Source: Serripes groenlandicus (lineage: Eukaryota > Mollusca > Bivalvia > Cardiida > Cardiidae). From it: a stretch of 64,000 nt of DNA. Where the stretch lies: contig JASEVX010000084.1 in NCBI GenBank assembly GCA_031761405.1, positions 438,001-502,000 of the forward strand. The letters run 5' to 3'. Below, one piece after another: positions 39,847-50,679 of the stretch; positions within the stretch are counted from its first letter, which is position 1; every line of letters starts with the position of its first letter. The notes beneath the pieces are model-generated. The model worked only from the letters and a program-made list of their open reading frames with translations. It was not told the DNA's origin and did no database searches. The position numbers and the translations under genes were made by a program.

Positions 39847-41221
39847 TGCTACGTTTACACTTAGACCACGATGTCCACGATGACCACGATGCAAAAAAAT
39901 CGTGGAGCTCGACGATTTATTGTTTCAGCTTTTCTGTTTCTACGTTTTGCTACGCTTTCCTGCGCTCTAAGTACGTTTTGTTACGATTTGTTACGTTTTG
40001 TTACGATTCTGGTCAAGATCTGCCACGATTTTCATTACGTTCTCTTAAGCTCTGTTACGATCATCACGATATGCTATCACGTTCTGTCACGTTCTGTTAC
40101 GTTCTGTTAAGATCTCTCACGATAATGCCGTTCTGTTAAGATCTCCTGCGATTTATGGCCTCGATTTGAGCAAACTCTCCACGATAGCAGCACGATTGGG
40201 TATACAAGGGAGTAATCCCCTCTCATTCTCTCGAAAGATAATACCAAAGGCAAAATATGAATCCACGAGATGAAGAAGACGTTGAATTGGTATTTCTGAT
40301 TTATGCATACATAGTCTGCTCGTCTTTTTTCATAAATGGAGGGGTTAGCCTTCAAAAAATATAATATCTCCTCCTTTTCTTCGTCACTGTAGGAGGTTGT
40401 TGTCCTTTGCATTCTTGCCTTCTTGGTGATTGGAAGATCCGGAAAATCTTCCTCAGGGGGCTGGGATGGTGATTTTTCCGCTGCCTCCACATGGACCTCT
40501 GCTATGACTTCTTCAGATGTTGATGGAAGAGGTGTAGCATCCTGGCATCTCTTTACAGTGGCCTTCCTCCCTCTTTTAGCTGCTGGCATATTTAAAATCT
40601 AACAACAGTTATAGACGTTTCTAAAAAATATAGGTGTTTTCTTGTTGAGTCTGGCAAACGTAATGAAGCTTGCAGAGCGTGGATAAACATCGTGGGAACC
40701 GCGCGGGAATTTATCAATGCGTGCCATACCGTGTCAGAGCGTACCAGAGCGTACCAGAGCGTGAATGCCTATCGGGATATTCGTAGCAAAACGTGCCACA
40801 GCGTGATGTCATTACTTTTGCTATTAAATATATCTTGATAAATCGTAGTAGAGCGTGATGGAGCGTGATAGAAACGTGGTGGCATCGTAGTGAACCTTGA
40901 AGGAATCGTGTTCCAAGTACATCAAGATCCTCTACGATGGCGCAGCAAGTTCTGTTACGCTCCGTTAAGGTCTGTCACGGTCTACTACGCTCTACTACGA
41001 TTCCCACGTTCTATCACGCTCTCTCAAGATTTGTCGTCAAATCGGCATAATCGTGGCAAGATTTTTGACAGTCAAAGACTTTGTCACGATCCTCACGGTC
41101 ATTACGATTCCACCACGTTCCCTCACGATCACTACGATTCGACCCCACGAGCCCCCACGCTCATCACGATTCTCTCGAATCGTGGAGATCGTAGACATCG
41201 TGGCCTAGTGTAAACCCAGCA
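39847..41221 (-). mobile_element. TTA-flanked DNA transposon (PIF/Harbinger-like)
   Basis: Ends TGCTACGTTTACAC (39847) and GTGTAAACCCAGCA (41221) are inverted repeats that continue inward as CCACGATGTCCACGAT against ATCGTAGACATCGTGG. TTA stands on both sides (39844-39846 and 41222-41224), the target duplication expected of PIF/Harbinger elements. The first and last 300 bp are full of short CACGAT/ATCGTG and CGTTCTGTTACG repeats in opposite orientation at the two ends. The interior codes for one MADF-like protein; no DDE transposase was found, so the element is non-autonomous. Confidence 0.85.
40107..40589 (-). CDS. MADF/Myb-SANT-like DNA-binding protein of the transposon, probably partial
   Basis: 160 codons starting MPAAKRGRKATVKRC, a basic patch that could serve as nuclear localisation signal, then an acidic Pro-rich stretch, then TTSYSDEEKEEILYFLKANP SIYEKRRADY, which resembles the first helix of a MADF (Myb/SANT-like) domain as found in the second protein of Harbinger transposons. 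After about residue 96 the sequence (FNVFFISWIHILPLV) no longer fits the domain; either an intron begins there or the element carries an internal deletion. Its placement between transposon ends supports this reading. Confidence 0.6.
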   Translation of the reverse strand: MPAAKRGRKATVKRCQDATPLPSTSEEVIAEVHVEAAEKSPSQPPEEDFPDLPITKKARMQRTTTSYSDEEKEEILYFLKANPSIYEKRRADYVCINQKYQFNVFFISWIHILPLVLSFERMRGDYSLVYPIVLLSWRVCSNRGHKSQEILTERHYRERS

Positions 41222-41648
41222 TTAGTATCTGTTGGGAACGTTCCACGATGCTTTCGTCACATCGCGTGACGTCATATGGTGTGTATCGTTTTTGTCTGTA
41301 TCTGTCATTTGAAGCCGAAGCCGTCTTGTCAAATTTTGATTCCACTCAAGAAAATAGCTAAACTATCATATCTTCGACTGTCCAGTTGTATTGACTTTAA
41401 GACGTTTATCTATTTATTGCAGTAAATGTAGCAAACAAACAAAACTACAGTCAATTTCAAATTATTTGCCTTCAATTTACATTATTTTTTTACATTGTAC
41501 AGTTTAACAGTTTATGTCTATGACCTAGTCTTTGTCAAATCATGAAAGTATGACCAGAATCAGTTCACCCTGGTTTTGGGGTATACATAGTAAATGTCTT
41601 AAGCCATATATCCTCCAACCTGAAAGAGAGGAAAACACTTTCATGCCT

Positions 41649-42195
41649 TCAAATGAGTCTATTGTTTTAAAGAAATGATGTTATATGTGGACTATCAGTA
41701 AAACACATAACTTTTCTTTCAATAGGCTGAATTTCTAGTAGTTTCATCTTTTTTTTGTCCAAAATTTCTTTATTGATCAAACTCAAATGAGTCCATTGTT
41801 TTAAAGGAATGATGTCATATGTGGGCTATCAATAAAACACATTACTTTTCTTTAACCAGGCTGGATTTCTAGTAGATTTATCTTTTTTTTTTATCCAAAA
41901 TGTGTTTATTGATCAAACTCAAATGAGTCCATTGTTTTAAAGAAATGATGTCATATATATGTGGACTATCAGTAAAACACATTACTTGTCTTTCAACAGG
42001 CTGCATTTCTAGTAGATTCATCTTTTTTTTAACCAAAATTTGTTTATTGATCAAACTCAAATGAGTCATGATTGTTTAAAAGAAATGATGTCATATGGGG
42101 GCTATCAGTAAAACACATTACTTTTCTTTCAACAGGCTGAATTTCTAGTAGTTTCATTTTTTTTTATCCAAAATGTGTTTATTGATCAGATTGGA
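41649..42195. repeat. 136-bp tandem repeat, four copies
   Basis: CAAATGAGTC starts units at 41649, 41784, 41920 and 42058 (135-138 bp). Each has TTGTTTTAAAGAAATGATGT, GGACTATCAGTAAAACACAT, GGCTGAATTTCTAGTAG and a poly-T followed by CCAAAATTTGTTTATTGATC. Confidence 0.93.
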
Positions 42196-42199
42196 CAAA

Positions 42200-43068
42200 C
42201 TTGGTACTAAGAATTTAAACATTATTTTCACTAGGTTATTTTAAATACTCTGCATGTATGTATTCAAACAACATTTACAAAAGATTCAACATCTATTGAT
42301 AGCACTATTTTCATACTTGGGAGCACAACAACCAATGATGACATAGAACTCTTCAAATTGAAGAGCAAATGCAAAATAAAAGCCTTTTACGGTCACCGAT
42401 TTAGGTCCGTCTATGAAACAGGACAATGTACACTAACTATATCAAACTCAAATAAGGTAAAAACAAACTGAGCATTGAAATCTGTAGATAAAGAGGATCA
42501 GTCTCTTTTTAAATTCAACAAACACTCAAAATACTTTTTATTCAAATAAATTTGTATAAACATTTTGGTTGAAAAATAAAGAAAACTTAATCTGTTTTTC
42601 AACAGAAAAAGGTTATAAGGCAGTTCATAATTAATGTCAGTTATATTAGTCACCCAGTGACCTCACATAAGTGTTCTGTCCTCTGATATAACTGAAATAC
42701 CACAGAAATGTATCTGTTTTCTATGTAATTTATTGTGAAATCCATTTTTCTGTGTGAAATTGTATAATCTATACAATAGAAATGGTAAAATTTAAATTGG
42801 TATACATTCATTGTAACAAAAACATTCTTATACTTTACTGGTAATAAAATTACACATATTTTCATGAACTGCTGCTCAAAATAAAAACCTATACTGTAGT
42901 TTAATGCTAAAACACCTGGTCTAACAAGAGTTCTAAGATCAAATCTCAGCAGGTACATGTTTTGAAAGAAGCAACTAAACTTAACAATGTATACATGAAA
43001 CAATTATGTTGTGGGGAGTTGTCTTACTTAAACACTTTTTACATTTTTATCCAGGCTTCTAGTGAAAA
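42200..43068. other. non-coding stretch, nothing recognised
   Basis: A 117-codon minus-strand frame (42650-43003) is rich in Phe/Ile/Tyr, as AT-rich non-coding DNA gives, and shows no motif. Confidence 0.45.
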
Positions 43069-44410
43069 TAGTTTACTCCCTGTACCCTTTTCAAAAGCTT
43101 TTATAATTGAGCAATAACAATTAAAAAAAGGAATGGTTATCAACATTGATAACTCTGAGAATCTGTACATGTTCAAGGTTTGATCCAGCTTTGATAACCG
43201 TTCTAATATCAAAGTTTTAACGAAATTTATACATCATATTTTTATAATAGCGCAATTTTAACATGATCACTAACAATGTTAAATTATTGCAAATTCTTCT
43301 GGAAAATCCATTTCTCTGTTTGTACTTTTTATAATTTCTTTATTTGCTATAAACATACTGTTTATTGTCTTATGCAATAAAATGTATATTGAATATATTG
43401 ATCAGATCTTTCATTATCCATTTTTTTTTCAAACAACATATTTCAGATACATGTATATATAATCAGTAACTGTTGTTGACACTAAGTCTGGTACTTTTAA
43501 TATTAACAAATAATCTGATGCTGTTTCATGTTTTACAAATTAAAAACCAGAAAAGGAGATAGGTGTTCAAAGTGAAAATGTTGTTGAATAGGAACATATT
43601 GTTCATTTTGGATATGTTCAATTTGGATCAATTACACCATTCCGACAATGTATTCGGATTAGTCACAGAAATCAAGTAATTTACATCAGACAAGGGGCTA
43701 AACTTTACCCTTTCCAACATACATCATTATAAATGGGACTTTTGAAAATATTTGTCAAAAATTAGTTTTCTCAGTCTGTATGCATAGTGTTCTCATCTTA
43801 AATTGTCTCAAGATTATACATTCAGCCAGATCATGCAAAGTTAGCCATCTGCCTTGGAAGATTGTTGTGTGGAGTATTTTAGTATTCTAGAAAGCCAGGG
43901 GAAAATGTTAGGTGAACTGAAGTACCATTGAAAGTAATGTTAAGCGCAAGTCATTCAATCAACCATGGTAAGAGTCAGTTTCCAATTATATGTATTACTA
44001 GTTTACAAATAACTGGCATTTGTAAAAATAAATAAGAACATTCTTCAATGCCTTCTAGTGTTGTTTTGCATCAACATCCTTGGAAATCTTACAGTCTGTT
44101 ACAATCCTGACCTAATAAAAAATAAAACAGATATATATGTACAAATTAAACTTAAATGCATGCTAAGTTTCGTTTTTTTCAATATGTTTTTCAAATTCTG
44201 TTTTTGTAACTTTCTACAATTTGCCTATTAATTTGTTTCTTGTTGGGGGACAGACAGTGCTTAATTAATTTGTTCTTGCTTTCACACGACCTAGGCTTTG
44301 CCTATTAACATATTATGACGTCATTGTATTGGCGTAACGCAAATGATGAATATATAACCAAAAGGAAAACGACAGAAATGATAGGAAACGTTAGTTTGAA
44401 TTGTTACAAA
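43069..44410. repeat. duplicated segment, copy 2 (more complete)
   Basis: Direct-repeat partner of 37657-38671, and continuing as TGACGTCATTG...AAAAGGAAAACGACAGAAAT to match 39443-39550. It keeps about 220 bp (43190-43400) lost from copy 1, while copy 1 has the extra 38672-39440 segment. Confidence 0.88.
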
Positions 44411-45905
44411 TGTAGTTCCGTAAATTATCGTTTAATTTGAAGTACTTTATTAAAATCTTGGCCATATTTTAAGTTAAATATAAGCTTAACCTGATGATGA
44501 ATTTTATTTTCTTTGCTTAGGTCGGTAGGACTCGTAATTTACGTAAATAACTGATCGTGCTGCACGCAAGGGGCTAACTGCAGTTCACGGGGAATTATTT
44601 ACCGAGCACAAAAGTTAAAAAAAGTTTACCCGAAATAGGTAGCACCTATACTCATATTATGTCTCTGTGATCGAAAAAAATATAAAAAATACAAATATCT
44701 ATAAAATGTAAGATGAATATCAACATGCAGAGGGTCTCAAACATTTTGGGAAGGGGATTAGATATTCATTTTAAAGTCATTGAATAATAATTAATTAGAA
44801 AATATAGTAACCATTTGAACCCGATTGTATGCTTTCTTTATCATCTGATTGGAAGGCATGTAAGAAAAACTCATAATAACATATTTTGTTTGTATTTCTC
44901 AAAAATGTCGTCTGTATTATGTATTAAAGTTAAGGGTTCTTGTTCAGTCTTCCTGGGATGGTTAACCCTGGCACTCGGCTACTCTACTTGTCCGCGAATG
45001 TATTTGGTACACTTTGACCTAAATATTCATGTAATCTAGTTAAAGTGTACTTTTCTTTCCTTTTCATTTATTTACTTCCTTTGAAACAGTTTCTGTTCCT
45101 TTCAGCCAGATTGCGTTATAATTATGTACGAGTACCCGTCTGGAGCAATCATCTTCGTGTTGTTGATTTTTCTGCATAAATAATTTACTGTCAACTTGAA
45201 AAGCGGAATATTTGACAAATCGTGAGTACCGTGTGCATGTTTTAATTTTTTAAAGTTAAACTTTTTAGAGTGAATATTTATAGAATGTCAAAAAGGCAAT
45301 TAATTAAACCGTTTGTTGTCGGATGTCATCTTGTTTTTGTCTTATTTTTCGCACCCACTGTTATTCGTACCATCAATAACTGGTACGTAGATAAGGGATA
45401 AGTAGCTAAATGTTAGCTTAAAACATCATTCGTTCCAAAATTTGTAGCATGTAAAACCGTAAAGAACATTGAAAGGTATATAGATTTATACATGTATGAA
45501 AATAATGATATATTGTTAAAATGTTTAAACATCCTTCTATTACAATAGATGAAGCTATTTGAAAACATTATTAAATTACACTTTTTAACAATCTTTGATA
45601 TTTTGAAAAATGTCAGTCTATCATTTTGTTTAACCAAATTGTTAAAAGTTCCAAAATAGCAATACATGGGTCTCATAAATCGGTCATTATATTTTTTAAA
45701 GTGTCTCCGAAAAGTTGCAGGATAATTAACAATAACATATTAATGTCATATTGGTACTAAATGTACTAGTAATTGTTTTCAATAAATCAATGAAGTTTTA
45801 TTATTTATAAAACACAAAACAAAATTTGTGCAATTAACTTTTGGTAACAATTAAAATACCTTTTTTGATATTGAAATAAAACACATACATTCTAGTTTTG
45901 GGATT
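44411..45905. other. non-coding stretch, weak exon-like traces only
   Basis: A polypyrimidine-AG at 45100-45108 is followed by 25 open codons ending MYEYPSGAIIFVLLIFLHK and a stop, which resembles a membrane tail, but no partner exon is seen. The frame at 44815-45039 has no recognised motif. Confidence 0.3.
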
Positions 45906-45910
45906 CTCTT

Positions 45911-46133
45911 TACCCTTTGCCTCATACATAATAGATGCTTTCTGACGCCTCTGCAGCAGACGATTTTTTGAAAACTTGGCGACAAAAGAAGAAATTGCTC
46001 AAAACAAGAAATTTCTCCTTTTGTCACCATGTTATCAACTCTTTTCAATTATCATACTTTCATTTAAATGGAGTTTCCAATTTTTTTCTGGTATGTTTTC
46101 AAAGTTGTCTGTTGCATATTAAATTTTGTTGTA

Positions 46134-46177
<44 letters not shown>

Positions 46178-46181
46178 TTAA
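45911..46181 (+). mobile_element. TTAA MITE with a GA microsatellite in its right end
   Basis: TTTACCCTTTGCCTCATACA, GACGCCTCTGCAGCAGACGA and hairpin GAAATTGCTCAAAACAAG. At the right terminus GTATGTGAG has expanded to about 17 GA units (46137-46171) before CAGGGTTAA. Confidence 0.9.
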
Positions 46182-46189
46182 GTTCATGA

Positions 46190-47030
46190 CGTCATTATTC
46201 TCACTGTCATCTTGGGTACTTCAAATATTTTTAGTCTTAGATAAATATATTTGATTTTAAGAACTATGATTCCTGATGTATACCCTCTTTCCAAAAAAAC
46301 AAAATTATATTATAATAATAATTAATTATGTACAGAAAAATTGGATTCAAAATTCAAAATCAGTCAACTGTAGTGAGAACTCAAAAACTTTGACAGACGA
46401 TCAGAAGTCTTTTGTAGTAATATAGCCACAGGTGCCAGTCTCGTTTAAAATGAAACTGGCACCTGTGGTTATAGCCAGACCGTCTTTCAGAATGAGCATG
46501 TAAATGAGGATGTTCAGGAAAGGGTTTAATTAAGCTTGCAAACTGGTAAAAATGCAATTATAACTTGTAAATTTGCAAGTTCATAAATTTTATGTATCAT
46601 CTCATATATAATTTTTATGCTATTAAAAAGTGTACTAAAATCAAGTTGCTATATCAGCACCTTCACTTCAACCTACTGCATGTAAGAGGCTGAATTAAGG
46701 CTACTTCACAATTTGGAAAAGCAATATTTTTCACAATGATGTGAAATAAAAAAAATCACAAATGAAAGGTAAAATTCATGCAGCAAACAAATGGAATGTG
46801 TATGCTTGCATACTCCAGTAGGAATTACATTAGGCATACACCTTAATATTAAAGCAAAACAAATTGGAATATACCATGTTCATAAGATTTCATAAATACA
46901 TCATTAATATAATAGAACATATCATTTCTTCTTCACACTTTTGCGATTTCACTTTGACATTGTTTTCACAATATTGCAATTTCACAAAACCAATGGGCTA
47001 GGGAGGCTTTACAAAATTGGATGGAAAGGT
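46190..47030. other. non-coding; one perfect-looking inverted repeat
   Basis: CCACAGGTGCCAGTCTCGTTT (46426-46446, given without its last base as CCACAGGTGCCAGTCTCGTT) is followed by the reverse complement AATGAAACTGGCACCTGTGG. The stem is about 22 bp with a very short loop near 46449. Otherwise nothing recognised. Confidence 0.6.
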
Positions 47031-47036
47031 GCTGTC

Positions 47037-47218
47037 TAGATAAGGAGCGTTTTTCATGCTCTCAAATCCTTATTTGACCTCCAAAACCTATGTTGTGGGT
47101 ACTCAAAAGAATCGTCTCCGTGAAATGATTCTTTTGAGTACCCACAACATAGGTTTTAATGAGTGCCAACAGAGATATCATGAAAGATACTCCTTCTTAA
47201 ATAGTCGTCTAGTCTGGG
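47037..47218. mobile_element. palindromic MITE (GTTGTGGGTACTC family)
   Basis: CTAGATAAGGAGCGTTTTTC ... TCTAGTCTGG. Core AAAACCTATGTTGTGGGTAC TCAAAAGAATCGTCTC, then the inverted arm GATTCTTTTGAGTACCCACA ACATAGGTTTT. About the fullest copy in the window. Confidence 0.9.
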
Positions 47219-47267
47219 ATAAAACAGTACAGTTAAACTTGTCAAATTGTTGCTGCTTAATAAATGT

Positions 47268-47466
47268 CTTAACTGACCCTTTTCCTACATGTAGACGCTT
47301 TCTGACGCCTCTGCAGAAGACGACTTTTGAAAACATGGTGGCAAATGCAGCAATATTTTCAAATCTATTTTAAAAAAGAAGTTTCATAGATATTTTCCAA
47401 ACTATTGCGGGTATGTTTTCAAAGTCATCTGATGCAGATTTGCTGTATGTGAGTCAAAACGGTTAA
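47268..47466 (+). mobile_element. TTAA MITE, diverged
   Basis: GACCCTTTTCCTACATGTAG, GACGCCTCTGCAGAAGACGA and GTATGTGAGTCAAAACGGTTAA. The hairpin is reduced to GCAGCAATATT. Confidence 0.78.
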
Positions 47467-47595
47467 CTTAAATATTTTCAGGGCTGCAGCCTGCTAACAC
47501 AAGATTTACTGTTACTAGTTATACATTGAGTCAGGTTCAAACCCTAGAGTAATGAAATGAAAACATTCTTGGTGTGGAGCCAGATCTCCTCTTAA

Positions 47596-47817
47596 TTAAC
47601 CCTTTCCCTCATAAAGACGCTTTCTGACGCCTCTGCAGCAGACAGCTTTTTGAAAACATGGTGACAAAAGAAGAAATTGAGCAATTTCTCCTTTTGGCAC
47701 AATGTTTTCCACTTTTAGTCATAGGTTATTCATTCAATTATTGAGCTTTTCTATTTTTTGACAAAAATATGTTCAAAGTCATCTGCTGCAGAATTGTCGT
47801 ATGAGGGAAAGGGTTAA
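47596..47817 (+). mobile_element. TTAA MITE, hairpin half deleted
   Basis: TTAACCCTTTCCCTCATAAA ... GTATGAGGGAAAGGGTTAA. The centre reads AGAAATTGAGCAATTTCTCC, i.e. the left TTGCTCAAAAC half of the hairpin is lost. Confidence 0.93.
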
Positions 47818-47871
47818 CCACTGTCTGACTGCACACGACTACAGTCATACAAAAGATATTAATTCCTAAGT

Positions 47872-48160
47872 TCCCCCATACAACAATTCTGCAGCAGACA
47901 ACTTTGAACATATTTTGTCAAAAAACGGAAAATCTCTATAATTGAATGGATAACCTATGACTAAAAGTGGAAAACATTGTGGCAAAAGGAGAAATTGCTC
48001 GTTTTGAATAATGTCTCAATAAGGTAACGGGGGAAATAATTTGTCTCTACCTTTTCCCCCCATGTACAACAAATCTGCAACAGACAAAAGTCATTAAAAT
48101 CTGGCTTATGATAATCTGAGCAATTTCTTCTTTTGCCACATGTTTAAAAAAGCAAGATGT
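47872..48160 (-). mobile_element. two truncated TTAA MITE pieces
   Basis: 47872-48010 is a minus-oriented left portion (CCCCCATACAACAATTCTGC ... GAAATTGCTCGTTTTGA). 48050-48160 has CATGTACAACAAATCTGCAA and GAGCAATTTCTTCTTTTGCC. Confidence 0.7.
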
Positions 48161-48284
48161 TCCAAATTAAATGTGTTTGCATTTAGCGTGCATAGGTTAT
48201 CGGTTATCGGTTATCTCATTTTTTAACAAGTTGAATTAAGGTGTTGGATACAACAATTATATTGTAAGATACTGCAAAAAGGTT

Positions 48285-48780
48285 AACCCTTTAACAAATA
48301 CACAGCAGATAGTTCTTGAACACTTTCTCAAGCAGATAGTTCTTGAACACTTTCTCAAGCAGATAGTTCTTGAACACTTTCTCAAGCAGATAGTTCTTGA
48401 ACACTTTCTCAAGCAGATTGTTCTTGAACACTTTCTCAAGCAGATAGTTCTTGAACACTTTCTCAAGCAGATAGTTCTTGAACACTTTCTCAAGCAGATA
48501 GTTCTTGAACACTTTCTCAAGCAGATTGTTCTTGAACACTTTCTCACAGACACCACTGCTGCAGGCGACTTAATTTTGAAAACATTGTGACAAAAGGAAA
48601 CATTGCTCATAATGAGAAAATTCTCCTTTTGTCACACACTGTTTTCAACTCAAAGTAATTATTATACTTCAATTCTTTGACAGAGATTTTTCATATTTTT
48701 GCCTATGTGTTTTTCAAAGTTGTCTGCTACAGTCAGTTTTGTACAGATCTGGGAAATTTAAGGAACCTTAGAATATTGTG
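48285..48780 (+). mobile_element. TTAA MITE carrying a minisatellite in its left arm
   Basis: TTAACCCTTTAACAAATACA, then the 27-bp array, then CTGCTGCAGGCGAC, the hairpin CATTGCTCATAATGAG, and the right arm TTGTCTGCTACAG...ATCTGGGAAATTTAAGG. Confidence 0.78.
48303..48545. repeat. 27-bp minisatellite, nine copies
   Basis: CAGATAGTTCTTGAACACTT + TCTCAAG repeats without length change; two units have CAGATTGTTC. Because 27 is a multiple of three, two minus-strand frames stay open with a nine-residue repeat (for example KVFKNYLLE); these are not credible genes. Confidence 0.97.
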
Positions 48781-48910
48781 GAATCTGGAGAAAATAAAAA
48801 GGATAATCTGATAAGTATTCTATGATGATTTCAACAGTTAAACTAAACTTAAAGTAGTCACAGGTCTGCCTGAAGGAAATGGTTAACAGTCTTTAGCAGA
48901 CTGACTTTGA

Positions 48911-49206
48911 GCCGAGCCCCGGTAGCTCAGTCGGTAGCGACGCGGGCTGTCAATCAAGGGGTTGTGAGTTCGAATCCCGGCTCGGCCAACTTTCTTTCCG
49001 ACGATTGACAAAAGTCAATGCGACATGCGTCATTCGTCTTCCACCAATGAGCTTATGTCTATGTGGAAAAGCAGCCAGTTGCTTGGGAAGATTGTTGTGT
49101 GGAGTACTGGTGTGAGAAAACCAGGAAATGCATTCAAGGGTAGGTGAACTGGCCGCCGTGATATTGAGAAATTGTTAAAAACGGTGTTAAACCCCAATCA
49201 ATCATT
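48911..49206 (+). mobile_element. tRNA-derived SINE, family 1, with target-site duplication
   Basis: GCCGAGCCCCGGTAGCTCAG, GAGTTCGAATCCCGGCTCGG, GCGTCATTCGTCTTCCACCA, GTGGAAAAGCAGCCAGTTGC, tail AACGGTGTTAAACCCCAATC. Duplication CAGACTGACTTTGA at 48897-48910 and 49207-49220. Confidence 0.95.
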
Positions 49207-49399
49207 CAGACTGACTTTGAAGGTTTCTTGACAAAAACATAAAAAAATCCCCATTAAAGAGTTAAATTTTTAAATAAAGTTTGTAGAAGGACTGTCAGAA
49301 AGCATCTGTATATATGGGAAAGGGTTATGGACAACTGGACATGGTGCCTTGGGGAACGAACCTGTCATTGCAACCACTTATGAATAGTCCCACCCACTT

Positions 49400-49627
49400 A
49401 AACCCTTTCCGACGTACAGATGCTTTCTGACGCGTCTGCAGTAGACAATTGTGACAAAAGGTGAAATTGCTCATGATGAGGAATTTCAACTTTTTCAGCA
49501 ATGTTTTTAACTTTATTCAATAATTGTTCTTTCATTTAATGATTTATAGAAAGTCTCGGTAATTTGAGTAAACGTATTCAAAGTAAGTATGCTGTAGATT
49601 TTTCATATGCATGAGGAAAATGTTTAA
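49400..49627 (+). mobile_element. TTAA MITE, diverged
   Basis: TTAAACCCTTTCCGACGTAC, GACGCGTCTGCAGTAGACAA, GAAATTGCTCATGATGAGGA and GCATGAGGAAAATGTTTAA. Its right end shares TTTAA with the left end of the next element. Confidence 0.75.
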
Positions 49628-49852
49628 CCCTTTCCCTCATACGACAATTCTGCAGCAGACGACTTTGAACGTATTTTGTCAAAACATAGAAAATCTCCAT
49701 AATTGAATGGATAACCTATGATAAAAAGTGGAAAACATTGTGCCAAAAGGAGAAATTGCACGTTTTGTGCAATTTCTTCTTTTGTCACTATGTTTTCAAA
49801 AAGCCGTCTGCTGCAGAGGCGTCCGAAAGCGTTTATATGAGGTAAAGGGTTA
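49624..49852 (-). mobile_element. TTAA MITE, full length, minus orientation, GCAC/GTGC hairpin
   Basis: TTAACCCTTTCCCTCATACG ... GCGTTTATATGAGGTAAAGG GTTA. Central hairpin GAAATTGCACGTTTTGTGCA. A left-end fragment of another copy (AGCCCTTTCCCACAACATAA) follows at 49851-49930. Confidence 0.93.
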
Positions 49853-49934
49853 GCCCTTTCCCACAACATAACATGTCTGCTGCAGACGACTTTGAAAATA
49901 ACCTCAACCAAAGTTTGTAGAAAATCTCGACTAA

Positions 49935-50300
49935 TGATAGTCCTTTTACTAATTGTAATTCAGTGTTGTTTCTCGCTGTTTTGTGACCAGGGCCACTACC
50001 CTTTCAATTGTAAAAATAGTGACATGTAAAATGTGATGAGAGCCAGATTTTGTGAAACTTAGGCCTGCTTTTGTGAAAAAGTTGGGTGTCTTTTGATTGT
50101 GAATGGGGCCCAATTTCGGCCCAAATTTGGAAAAAATATTGTGTATACATACATATATATATATTGAATAGAGGTGAAAACATTTGGCAAAAGCAAAAAT
50201 TGTTTTAATCTGTTACGTCTCTTTGTTTCCAAAAGTGATATTACAGATGCATCAGAATGTGTCTAGTATGTGCATGGGATAGGGTGAAGAAAGTCTTTTT
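49935..50300. other. non-coding, MITE fragment near the end
   Basis: An AT-rich stretch with a short (TA)n at about 50154-50162. A diverged MITE remnant (GAGGTGAAAACATTTGGCAA ... GATAGGGTGAA) lies at 50164-50287. Confidence 0.5.
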
Positions 50301-50310
50301 TCTGCTCTGT

Positions 50311-50524
50311 TTAACCCTTTCCCTCATATAGAAGCTTTCTGATGCCTCTGCAGCTGCGAATGCTTTTTGAAAACAAAGTGACAAAAGAAGAAATTGCTCA
50401 AAACGAGCAATTTCTCCTTTTGCCACAATGTTTTCCACTTTTAGTCATAGGAGATTTTCTATTTTTTGACGAAATATGTTCAAAGTCGTCTGCTGCAGAA
50501 TTGTCGTATGAGGGAAAGGGTTAA
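50311..50524 (+). mobile_element. TTAA MITE, full length
   Basis: TTAACCCTTTCCCTCATATA ... GTATGAGGGAAAGGGTTAA, hairpin GAAATTGCTCAAAACGAGCA. The TTATCCATTCAATTATAG block before GAGATTTTCTATT is deleted. Confidence 0.95.
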
Positions 50525-50679
50525 CTTTAATAATGTAATACTAATAATTGCTTTGAAGTAACACAATTTTAACCACTGAGCTCAAGATAAGGGTATACTT
50601 TAAACCTTTTTCCACTTGCAGACACAGTTTTAATGCATCTGCAGCAGATCACCTTTGAAAACATTGTTATGAAGATGAA

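Noticed and set aside
44815..45039. 74-codon frame with possible membrane segment
   Set aside because: No start context, partner exon or known motif.
48257..48610. Two overlapping minus-strand frames with nine-residue repeats
   Set aside because: Two frames of the same 27-bp minisatellite are open at once, as expected of a short repeat without stop codons.
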